The notes beneath the pieces were generated by a model, which worked only from the letters and a program-made list of their open reading frames with translations, ran no database searches and was not told the origin of the DNA. Shown here one piece after another: positions 56,940 to 64,000 of a DNA stretch of 64,000 bases (positions are counted from its first letter, which is position 1; every line of letters begins with the position of its first letter). The position numbers were made by a program, and so were the translations under genes. This stretch comes from Rhodobacterales bacterium. GTDB lineage: Bacteria > Pseudomonadota > Alphaproteobacteria > Rhodobacterales > Rhodobacteraceae. The stretch covers positions 62,001 to 126,000 of the forward strand of contig JAJNPS010000052.1 in the NCBI GenBank assembly GCA_021155205.1, read 5' to 3'.

Positions 56940-58019
56940 TCATGCCTTTGACTTGCCCTTTTCCAGACGGCGCGCCTCTTTGCGCGTCGCCTTGCGTTCC
57001 TGTCGGCGCGCCTCGCTGTCGGCTGCCTCGGCCGCAATGGCGGGCGCGGGCGCAGGTGCATGGCCATAGGCCGCAAGGAACGTCTGCATGACGCGCGCAA
57101 CCCCCGCCGCCGACACCGACCGAAGGTTGGGTTCAAAGAACTGGCCGGCCGCCTTTGCCGAAGTCACGATTTCATAGGACGGGAAATAGTCGATCTGTGC
57201 ATGGTCGGCGCAAAGCTCGCCCGCACAAGCCCGCAGGACGGATTTCGCCTGCGTCGTGGCGACCAGCACATGCTCGCCCGTAGCGGTTGCGGTCAACGGT
57301 ACGGGCGACACCGTCAGCAAGACACGGACACCGGGATTGATCGCGCGGATCATTGCAAGAGCGGCCTCAAAGTCGCTGCGGATTTCGGCAAGTCGGAACG
57401 TCTGCAAGACGTGTCGGTCCGGATCGAACGTCCCGGCCAGAACCCCGGGGGCCACCGGATAGACCTGCCCCGATGCCTTGTGCGTCCACGCCTCGGTCAA
57501 TCCCATCGTGAACACAAAGACATCCGCCTGCGCAAAGGCTTCGCGCACGGCGGCAAGATGCGCGTTGCGGGCGTTTTGCACGTCCATCTGCGTTGCAAAT
57601 CCAGATGGTTCGATATTCGGTCGCAGGGGGTCAAAGGTGCGGCCCGCCTTTTCCCAGACCGAATCGGCCGGAATAAACTGGCCCTGTGCCTCGGCCAAGA
57701 GCTGGCGCAGCTGGCGCACCGTGTAGATGTTGCCGTAGCGCGCGGAGTAAAGGCCGTACCCATACTCGGCCGCCCGGTCGCCCAGATTGCGCGGATCGGA
57801 ACTCACAGGTTCCGTGTCCACTACCTCAAACCCAGCCAGGCGCAGCGCGCGCCCGACATGCTGGGCAAAACACGACCCCGCGGTCACGATCCGGTCTTTG
57901 CGGTCCAGTCCCCAGCGAGGGCGGAAAATATCCGGCGGAGGGTATGGGGCTTCAACCACACCCGTCCGCCAGAAAGCGCGGGGCGGCAGTCCAGCATAGG
58001 GCGAGGACGCGGCTGCCAT
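56940..58019 (-). CDS. GSCFA-domain protein with basic tail
   Basis: A 359-residue protein from ATG 58019. IVTAGSCFAQHVGRALRLAG holds the GSCFA motif naming the family, with YGNIYTVRQLRQLLAEAQGQ, FVFTMGLTEAWTHKASGQVY and VLLTVSPVPLTATATGEHVL. GSCFA proteins are SGNH-hydrolase-like and act on glycans or lipids in surface gene clusters. The tail is RRQERKATRKEARRLEKGKS. Coupled to the next gene by TGATG. Confidence 0.88.
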   Translation of the reverse strand: MAAASSPYAGLPPRAFWRTGVVEAPYPPPDIFRPRWGLDRKDRIVTAGSCFAQHVGRALRLAGFEVVDTEPVSSDPRNLGDRAAEYGYGLYSARYGNIYTVRQLRQLLAEAQGQFIPADSVWEKAGRTFDPLRPNIEPSGFATQMDVQNARNAHLAAVREAFAQADVFVFTMGLTEAWTHKASGQVYPVAPGVLAGTFDPDRHVLQTFRLAEIRSDFEAALAMIRAINPGVRVLLTVSPVPLTATATGEHVLVATTQAKSVLRACAGELCADHAQIDYFPSYEIVTSAKAAGQFFEPNLRSVSAAGVARVMQTFLAAYGHAPAPAPAIAAEAADSEARRQERKATRKEARRLEKGKSKA

Positions 58020-58855
58020 CAGGATGCCCCCTGCGCCCGCGCGCGCCGCAGGCGCGGCGGACCTGCGCGGACAAGCCCGAACCGGGGGGCCGCCTCGGTC
58101 CACCAGACTGCCCCATAGTCGGCATTCATGTGGGCGGCGTCACTGTCCGCCCCGTCACCCGTGATGAACCTGGACGCCCCCTTGTTGAACGCGGATTTTG
58201 TCACGATCCCCCGTTCCACCGTTACGGCTGGCTGCCAGATCATCGTTGCATGGCCACCGATGCCGTCCGTCACCGCTTCGGTGAAAAGCCGGGCGATCAT
58301 GTCCGCGTCCCCCGAGGCGGCTGCCCCGGCCCAGCCGAAATCACTCTTTTTCCCGTCGTGGTCGGGCATCAGGGCCGACCAGTGCGGTTCCGGCGTCGCA
58401 AAGACGGGTTTGTCCGTCACACCTGACAGCATTCGGGCGATCAGGGCCAACCGCGTGCCGGCATAGCCCTCGGCCAGAAACGCGCGCGCGAAAGACCGGC
58501 TGGTCACGGGGCGCCCCGGATGCTGCTGCAGGCCAAACCAGCGATGCGTCCGGTAGAACCGCAAGGCCCGCTTCATGCTGGCGCCAAGACCAACCAGCAG
58601 AAATCCGTCATAGACTGCCGGGTCCACATCCGCGCGGCCACCCGACATGCGCGCGAAATGGTCGCGGACAAAATCGGCGGTCGGCACCAGGCGACCGTCG
58701 CGGACCGCCAGGTTCTTCAGCCCGTCGCGCGGCGCGCCAAAGAAAGTGGGCGCGATCGCACGTGTCAGCGCGTCCCCCCGGGCCGCAAGCTGATCCCAGC
58801 CCAGCTTGAACGCCGCAACATGCGAATTGCCGATGACACAAAGCCGATAAGTCAT
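58019..58855 (-). CDS. SGNH-like protein of the surface-glycan cluster
   Basis: A 278-residue protein starting MTYRLCVIGNSHVAAFKLGW at ATG 58855. GNSH at residue 9 is a typical SGNH/GDSL-type start, and it ends with a charged tail (RAGPPRLRRARAQGAS). Middle region FFGAPRDGLKNLAVRDGRLV, FGLQQHPGRPVTSRSFARAF. A carbohydrate esterase or acetyltransfer role is possible; family not certain. Confidence 0.6.
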   Translation of the reverse strand: MTYRLCVIGNSHVAAFKLGWDQLAARGDALTRAIAPTFFGAPRDGLKNLAVRDGRLVPTADFVRDHFARMSGGRADVDPAVYDGFLLVGLGASMKRALRFYRTHRWFGLQQHPGRPVTSRSFARAFLAEGYAGTRLALIARMLSGVTDKPVFATPEPHWSALMPDHDGKKSDFGWAGAAASGDADMIARLFTEAVTDGIGGHATMIWQPAVTVERGIVTKSAFNKGASRFITGDGADSDAAHMNADYGAVWWTEAAPRFGLVRAGPPRLRRARAQGAS

Positions 58856-59901
58856 TTGCTGAACGCCTCCAGCAATTCTTCTTCGCAGATCACGGACGCG
58901 GATGCGGCGCCCTTTGCGGCCCGCTTTGCCCGCCGTTCTGCACGACGCGCCTTTTTCTGCGCGATGTCTTTGGGGCCGTCCGGTGCGGCCGGCATCGGGG
59001 CGGCAATGACGACATCTTCGCGCGGTGGCGATCCAAGGCACAGCGATGCGACACGCGCGCCGCCCTCTGGTGCCAGTTCGCCTGAGCCGGACTTGAAAAG
59101 CCCTGTTTGCTCCAGTGGCCCGGTACACAGTTCCCAGATGGGCACATAGCTGACATCCGCAAAGGCCGCCGACCAATGCGCCATCAGGACACGCAGGTCC
59201 GAAAGCTGACGCAGGACCGGCAGGTGCCCGGACAGGTCTTTTGCAGCCGCGCCGGGGTCGACCGGCATCGGCAGCAGTGCAAGGCGCAGCATCAGGCCGG
59301 GGTTGATGTCCGCAACCAGCCCGCGCAACGCCAGAAAATCGTCGTTGAGCCGCATCAGATCGGGAAAGACATGGGCCAGCCCGGCCTTTGCCCGGGGCTC
59401 TGCGCCCGAACCCGCGGCATAGGCGTAATGCGTGCCGTGCTTCGGATCGACCAGACAACCCTCGCCCGACAGGATCAGGATCAGCACATCGGCGTCACGC
59501 AGGACAGACAGCAATGCGGCATGGTGGGCGTGGCGCAGGAACAGGATTTCGTCTGCATCCTCAAAGCCATCCGGATCGACACCAATCCGGAACCCATCGC
59601 GCAACCGACCATCGGCGCCGGTCCGGATCCAGTCGGCGGGCAGCGACCCACCGCGCGCCAGGCGCAGCACTTCGACCAGCGCGGAAAGGCATCCCACGTC
59701 CCCGGTGCGCGCAGAAAGACGGCGATAGCCATGCCGCCGGGCCAGCGCGTCCGACGCGCCTTGCGGTGCGGGTTCATGGTCCAGAACATCCGCCCCCGCG
59801 GCACGCAGATGTTCTGCAAGCGACAGCCCGCCCACCGCGCCAAAAAGCGCGATCCTTGGCCGTGCCACCGCCTGCATCACCGGCTCACCGGCTTTTATCA
59901 T
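58852..59901 (-). CDS. unknown surface-cluster protein related in layout to GSCFA proteins
   Basis: A 349-residue protein starting MIKAGEPVMQAVARPRIALF. It has FPDLMRLNDDFLALRGLVAD, INPGLMLRLALLPMPVDPGA and a phrase VLRDADVLILILSG, which parallel the GSCFA neighbour (ADVFVFTMGL, INPGVRVLLTVSPVPL) though the G-S-C-F-A motif itself is absent. The basic tail QKKARRAERRAKRAAKGAAS is like those of two other cluster proteins. First gene of the operon. Nothing found in the 59902-60153 gap. Confidence 0.55.
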   Translation of the reverse strand: MIKAGEPVMQAVARPRIALFGAVGGLSLAEHLRAAGADVLDHEPAPQGASDALARRHGYRRLSARTGDVGCLSALVEVLRLARGGSLPADWIRTGADGRLRDGFRIGVDPDGFEDADEILFLRHAHHAALLSVLRDADVLILILSGEGCLVDPKHGTHYAYAAGSGAEPRAKAGLAHVFPDLMRLNDDFLALRGLVADINPGLMLRLALLPMPVDPGAAAKDLSGHLPVLRQLSDLRVLMAHWSAAFADVSYVPIWELCTGPLEQTGLFKSGSGELAPEGGARVASLCLGSPPREDVVIAAPMPAAPDGPKDIAQKKARRAERRAKRAAKGAASASVICEEELLEAFSK

Positions 59902-60153
59902 CTGCGGGACCTCCCAAAAACGCGCCCGGCGACTGGCGCGCCAGGTCTGCCGCCACCCGTCGCCGAACGCGCAACCGAAGCCTTAGTTTGACAGGTGTTT
60001 CGCTGTCGGCAACCCCCCGGCCCAGAAACCTCGCGGCGACTGACATGCCGGACACGGGGCGAAGGGAACGGTGCCGGACCGCACTTGCCCATTGCCATCA
60101 CCCCGCTGCGGGGACAGGGTCTGTGTCGGCCAAGCGGTGAGTTGGAGGAAAAG

Positions 60154-60229
60154 TGGTGGCGAGGGGGGGACTCGAACCCCCGACCCCGCGATTATGAGTC
60201 GCGTGCTCTAACCAGCTGAGCTACCTAGC
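60154..60229 (-). tRNA. tRNA-Met (CAT anticodon), with odd acceptor/T stem
   Basis: On the minus strand GGCTAGGTAGCTCAGCTGG and the anticodon stem-loop CGCGACTCATAATCGCG place CAT in the anticodon. The T-arm reads GGGGGTTCGAGTCCCCC and CCA is encoded. The total is 76 bases, with one C too few between T-loop and acceptor for full pairing, and base 4 (T) faces C. It looks like elongator tRNA-Met by comparison with E. coli, but slightly damaged or misread in a run of G. Confidence 0.85.
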
Positions 60230-60314
60230 CACTAGGCTGCGGTGGTTAGTGTGGCGGGTCTGAACCGTCAAGCGGAAAACAAGAAGCGGCCCGCCCGGTC
60301 TGGTGCAGGGCTGC

Positions 60315-62330
60315 CTATCCTGCCGCAACCCTCGGGCGCCCGGATGCCGTTGCGGTCAGAGTCGCCTCGATGAACATCGCGCGACCCTCGACATCCGCCT
60401 CGCGGATGTCCTGGGTCGTGGTGACATGGCAATCCTCGGCACCGGCCTCATGTGCCCGTGATGTGGCACTGCGCACCACCGCATCCAGCATCGCTGCAAG
60501 CGCCGCCTCCCGGCTTGCAAAGACCTTCACGCCTTGCGGAAAATGCGCGGCAAAGCGGCCCTCGCCCGGACTTGTGACCAGGCCGGTCACACGCTGCGAC
60601 ACCTGGCCCACGACCGCGCCAATGGCATTCGCAACACCTGCATGTTCCGGCAGAACCATCTCGCAGCCAAGGCGTGCCCCGACCGCGCCGTAATAGGCCG
60701 GGGCCGACGCCCCCAGCCCGATCACGGGAACGCCAAGGCGCAAGGACATCTCGACAACCCCCTTGTGCCGGTCAAGCCCGGCCATGGTCAGGCGGTGCCG
60801 GGCAAGAGTTTCCGGCGCGTGACCCCCGAATGCGGCATCCTCGGCAAAGGCGGCCTCCAAGAGGCAATCGACGGTCTGCGCGGTCAACTGGTCGATCACC
60901 GCCTGCGCCAGCACCTGCCCATCGGCGGCGACCCGCTCGCCGGAGCCGTTGCGCCGCCGCGCCGCCAGGTCCATCGCCTTGCGCGCCGCGATCGCGTCCC
61001 AGGCCGCCAGCCGGCCCAGCGCATGACTTGCGTCCGATGGCGTGACACCCGCGACCATGACGATCCCGCGCGCCACCAGCCGTTCCAGTGCCGCGACCTC
61101 CAGCCGCGATGTCAGCACCTGCGCAAGCGGCACCGGCAGGTCGATCCGCGCCAGAACTGCGGCCTCGCGCGGGGTCAGCCCCGAAAGTTGTGCCGCGTCG
61201 GTGCCGCCGACCCGCAGCGCAAAGCGGCCGTCAAACTCGCCCACCGCATCCGATGCCAGCGCCCGGTCAAGTGCGGCATGCACCATCGGCCCGTGATCCG
61301 CCGCCAAAAGCGACACCGGCACCAGACGGCGCGGCCCAAGCCGCAGCCCGCCATGCAGACCCTCGCCCAGCACGTGCACCTCGCTGTCGCCGCCAAGGCC
61401 CGTGGTGCGCATCGCCACCGCCTCGACCATGGTGCGAAACCCGCCGACGCGCGCGCCTTGCGGGTCGATCTGCGGAACCCCATCGCGAAGCAGCGCCACA
61501 TCGGTCGTTGTCCCGCCGATGTCGCTGACCAGCGCATCCCTTGAACCGGTCAGCCAGCGCGCGCCGACGATGCTGGCGGCAGGCCCGCTCAGGATCGTCT
61601 CGATCGGGCGTTCGCGCACCACTGCGGCGGAAATCAGCGCGCCGTCGCCGCGCACCACCATCAGCGGGGCCGTGATGCCAATCCGCGCCAGATGACGTTC
61701 GCATGCCGCCACCAGCCGGTCGATCATGCCGATCAGCCGCGCGTTCAGCACCGCCGTCAGCGCGCGCTTGGGTCCGTTCAGTTGCGCCGACAATTCGTGC
61801 GAACATGTCACGGGACGCCCGGTCGCGGCGCGGATCGCGGCGCGGGCGGCAACCTCGTGCGCAGGATTGCGGGTGGCAAAGCGGGCGGCCACTGCAAAGC
61901 CCATCACATCGCCCCCCAGTTCGGCGAGCCCTGCCGTCAGCGCGGCAAGGTCAAGCGGCGCGATCTCGGCCCCGGCATGGCTGTGTCCTCCGGCAATGCG
62001 GATCACGGGATCGCCTTTCAGCGCATCGGCAAGGCCCGCGCGACCCAGATCATCCGCGTCAAACCCGATGGCAATCAGCGCGACGCGACCGCCCTGCCCC
62101 TCGACGAGCGCATTGGTGGCCAGCGTCGTCGACAACGATACCAGCGACACCTTCGGTGGCGCCAGACCGGCCGCGGCCAGCGCCGCATCCACCGCGCCGC
62201 CGATCCCGACGGACAGATCGTGGCGCGTCGTCAGTGCCTTGGCCTTGCCGATCACCCGGTCGGATGCCGCATCAAGGATCACCGCATCGGTGTAGGTTCC
62301 TCCCGTATCGACACCCAGATAATAGTTCAT
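60315..62330 (-). CDS. hydantoinase/oxoprolinase family protein (HyuA-like)
   Basis: A 671-residue protein starting MNYYLGVDTGGTYTDAVILD. The N-terminal GVDTGGTYTD and DIGGTTTDVALLRDG are the actin-fold phosphate-binding loops of the HyuA/OplahA ATPase group; GPAASIVGARWL follows the family pattern. Members hydrolyse 5-oxoproline or hydantoins with ATP, usually with a HyuB partner, but none lies next to it here, and the 3' end lacks a fused B part. Substrate unknown. Confidence 0.9.
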   Translation of the reverse strand: MNYYLGVDTGGTYTDAVILDAASDRVIGKAKALTTRHDLSVGIGGAVDAALAAAGLAPPKVSLVSLSTTLATNALVEGQGGRVALIAIGFDADDLGRAGLADALKGDPVIRIAGGHSHAGAEIAPLDLAALTAGLAELGGDVMGFAVAARFATRNPAHEVAARAAIRAATGRPVTCSHELSAQLNGPKRALTAVLNARLIGMIDRLVAACERHLARIGITAPLMVVRGDGALISAAVVRERPIETILSGPAASIVGARWLTGSRDALVSDIGGTTTDVALLRDGVPQIDPQGARVGGFRTMVEAVAMRTTGLGGDSEVHVLGEGLHGGLRLGPRRLVPVSLLAADHGPMVHAALDRALASDAVGEFDGRFALRVGGTDAAQLSGLTPREAAVLARIDLPVPLAQVLTSRLEVAALERLVARGIVMVAGVTPSDASHALGRLAAWDAIAARKAMDLAARRRNGSGERVAADGQVLAQAVIDQLTAQTVDCLLEAAFAEDAAFGGHAPETLARHRLTMAGLDRHKGVVEMSLRLGVPVIGLGASAPAYYGAVGARLGCEMVLPEHAGVANAIGAVVGQVSQRVTGLVTSPGEGRFAAHFPQGVKVFASREAALAAMLDAVVRSATSRAHEAGAEDCHVTTTQDIREADVEGRAMFIEATLTATASGRPRVAAG

Positions 62331-62438
62331 CCGTCACTTTCCTTGCGGGTTGTCGGCCGCCGCGACAGCCCGGATGCGTTCATAGCGGGACGCGCGGCGC
62401 GGTAAAGCCCGATTGCATGTCGGCACGACTGCACGCCG

Positions 62439-63719
62439 TCACGAAGAGGCCCGGTCCTTGCGGCGGCGATGCGCGGGCGGGATGCCCAGCATGCCGCGAT
62501 ACTTGGCCACCGTCCGGCGCGCCACGTCGAACCCGGGCGACGACAGGACCGCGGCAAGGGCAGCATCCGACAAGGGATGCGCCGCGTCTTCGGACGCCAC
62601 CAGCCGGGACAGCCTTTCGCGCAAGGCGGCGGCGGACTGGCCGCCCTCGGACTTGGCCTGGCTGAACAGCGCACGCAGCCACCAGGTGCCGTGCGGCGTG
62701 TCGACTGCCGTGCCCGCAACAATCCGGCTGACCGTGCTTTGCGCCAGATCGACCTCCGCCGCGATGTCGGCCATCGTCATCGGGGCCAGCATCTGCGGCC
62801 CGCGGTCCAGCGCGGCGGACTGGTGTTTCAGGATTGCGCCCGCAACCTTCAACAGCGTCGCATTGCGCCCCTCGACCATCTTGATCAGACTGCGCGCCGC
62901 GCCGCGCTGGCCTGCCTTTGGGTTGGCCACGTCCGCGAGCCGCAGGTCCGGCAGCGCGGACCTGTTCAGCGCAACGACCCAGCCATCCCGGCCTTTTTGA
63001 ACGACAAGGTCGGGTTCGCGCGTTGGCGCGGCAAAGGCCGAAAACTGAGCGCCCGGCTTGGGATCGAAACTGCGGATGACGCGCAACCGGGCGGCAACCT
63101 CGGCCTCGGTGATCCCGATGGACCGCGCCAGCCGCGCGAAATCGCCCTGTGCCAGCAGATCCAGCCGGTCCAGGATCGCCTGCAGCGTTGCGTCCAGCAC
63201 CCCGGCATCGCGCGCCTGCAGGGCAAGGCATTCCGCCAGCGACCGCGCAAAAAGACCCGGCGGCTCGATCCCTTGCAGCCGCTTCAGCACAGCTTCGGTT
63301 TCCGGCAGCGAGGCGCGCGTCTCGGCCGAAATGTCGCGAAGGGGCCTGCCGATCCACCCCGATGGTTCCAGGGCATCGGCCAGCGCCTCGGCGATCGACT
63401 GTTCGCGCGGCGACAATCCCATCGCCTCGATCGCATCCATCACATGCGCCATCAGGCTGGGCCCGGCACCGGCGACCGTGTCGATTTCATCCGGACCGCC
63501 ACCCTGGCCCATGCGGCGAAACGCGTCCGTCCAGCGCGGCAGCCATTCCGAATGGCCGCGCCGTTCCACAACCAGATGCGGATTGTCGGCCGCCGCCTCT
63601 TCCAGATAGCGCGACAGGCCGCTCGCGTCCGCCTTCAGGAACCGGATCGAGGTCAGAAGGCCGGTATGCAGCGTCAGCCGCTGGCTGGTGTTCTGCGAGA
63701 TGCTCTGGCGTGATTTCAT
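62439..63719 (-). CDS. rpoN: RNA polymerase sigma-54 factor
   Basis: A 426-residue protein from ATG 63719. N-terminal region I (SQRLTLHTGLLTSIRFLKAD, LSRYLEEAAADNPHLVVERR) contacts activators. The HTH is MTMADIAAEVDLAQSTVSRI. The RpoN box is FDVARRTVAKYRGMLGIPPA, one residue off the usual ARRTVAKYRE. It is shorter than the E. coli protein because the acidic region II is reduced. Rhodobacteraceae often carry more than one rpoN; which this is cannot be said. Confidence 0.93.
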   Translation of the reverse strand: MKSRQSISQNTSQRLTLHTGLLTSIRFLKADASGLSRYLEEAAADNPHLVVERRGHSEWLPRWTDAFRRMGQGGGPDEIDTVAGAGPSLMAHVMDAIEAMGLSPREQSIAEALADALEPSGWIGRPLRDISAETRASLPETEAVLKRLQGIEPPGLFARSLAECLALQARDAGVLDATLQAILDRLDLLAQGDFARLARSIGITEAEVAARLRVIRSFDPKPGAQFSAFAAPTREPDLVVQKGRDGWVVALNRSALPDLRLADVANPKAGQRGAARSLIKMVEGRNATLLKVAGAILKHQSAALDRGPQMLAPMTMADIAAEVDLAQSTVSRIVAGTAVDTPHGTWWLRALFSQAKSEGGQSAAALRERLSRLVASEDAAHPLSDAALAAVLSSPGFDVARRTVAKYRGMLGIPPAHRRRKDRASS

Positions 63720-63824
63720 CGCCGCAACGCTATCGGGTGGGTGCGGCGCTGGCAATCACCGGCACAACTGGCCTTGGTCGACGCGGCGCGCTAGGGTCCG
63801 CCCGCCCGTCAGCCCCCGGAATCC

Positions 63825-64000
63825 ATGCAGACCGAAACCTATCCTTTCGTGAAAGACCTGGTGCTGATCGGCGGCGGCCACGCGCATGCGCTGATCCTGC
63901 GGACCTGGGCGATGCGGCCGATGCCGGGCGTGCGGATGACGGTCATCAATCCCGGACCGACCGCTCCCTATACGGGCATGTTGCCCGGTCATGTCGCGGG
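63825..64000 (+). CDS. FAD-dependent oxidoreductase (SelD-associated), 5' part only
   Basis: The start MQTETYPFVKDLVLIGGGHA gives the Rossmann GGGHAHALIL motif, then MTVINPGPTAPYTGMLPGHV. This beginning is typical of the NADH-dehydrogenase-like flavoprotein that in Rhodobacteraceae is fused to selenide, water dikinase (SelD). The gene runs beyond the window, so the fusion cannot be confirmed. Confidence 0.8.
   Translation, partial: MQTETYPFVKDLVLIGGGHAHALILRTWAMRPMPGVRMTVINPGPTAPYTGMLPGHVA

Overview
The window is GC-rich DNA with Rhodobacteraceae-type gene content: a fused sulfate adenylyltransferase/APS kinase, lgt beside ubiK, an Lrp gene divergent from trxB, a DUF1150-Hsp20 pair, and a selD-linked oxidoreductase at the right edge. 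It has two parts. Positions 1 to about 39,690 are a Mu-like transposable prophage with a non-contractile (siphovirus-type) tail. Positions about 41,600 to 64,000 are ordinary chromosome. About 2 kb between them holds a very long perfect hairpin, a set of short repeats, a decayed phage fragment and an insertion-sequence remnant. Genus and species cannot be fixed from the sequence alone.

The prophage lies with its left (early) end at high coordinates, and nearly every gene is on the minus strand in ATGA/TGATG-coupled operons. From the early end: a YbjQ-like accessory gene (39044), an S24-like repressor (38348, plus strand), an AT-rich operator, a Ner-like protein (37992), small early genes, a ParB-like protein, MuA transposase (33757-35904, D266/D338/E390), MuB ATPase, a protein reduced to the DnaA DNA-binding domain, DUF3164, HU, a second truncated MuF-like gene, GemA, an adenine-methylase-like protein and a Mor/C-type activator (26769). 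The late genes follow: lysozyme, holin, DUF2730, DUF3486, an Acb2-like protein, terminase, portal, MuF fused to an ADP-ribosyltransferase, gpG, protease with a nested scaffold start, capsid, connectors, tail tube, a programmed -1 frameshift pair, tape measure, tail-tip genes, receptor-binding/fibre genes and a Dam-type methylase cut by the left window edge. The phage right end is outside the window.

A 16-base element with a CAAGnnCTTG dyad occurs upstream of only the lysozyme and protease genes, which are two of the positions of Mu late promoters, and the activator gene sits next to the first copy. Several phage genes carry unusual additions: a DUF305 domain inserted in the portal between 30-bp direct repeats, an ADP-ribosyltransferase on MuF, and a 309-bp tandem duplication in the fibre gene.

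The chromosomal part holds ubiK, lgt, a MidA-type methyltransferase, pgeF, lrp/trxB, sat-cysC, hsp20 with DUF1150, a DUF465 gene, purE-purK, a low-affinity iron permease-like gene, mogA with a lipase-like hydrolase, a Nudix gene, a five-gene glycan/surface cluster (GT4, GT61, GSCFA, SGNH-like and one related protein), tRNA-Met(CAT), a hydantoinase, rpoN and the start of a selD-linked FAD protein.
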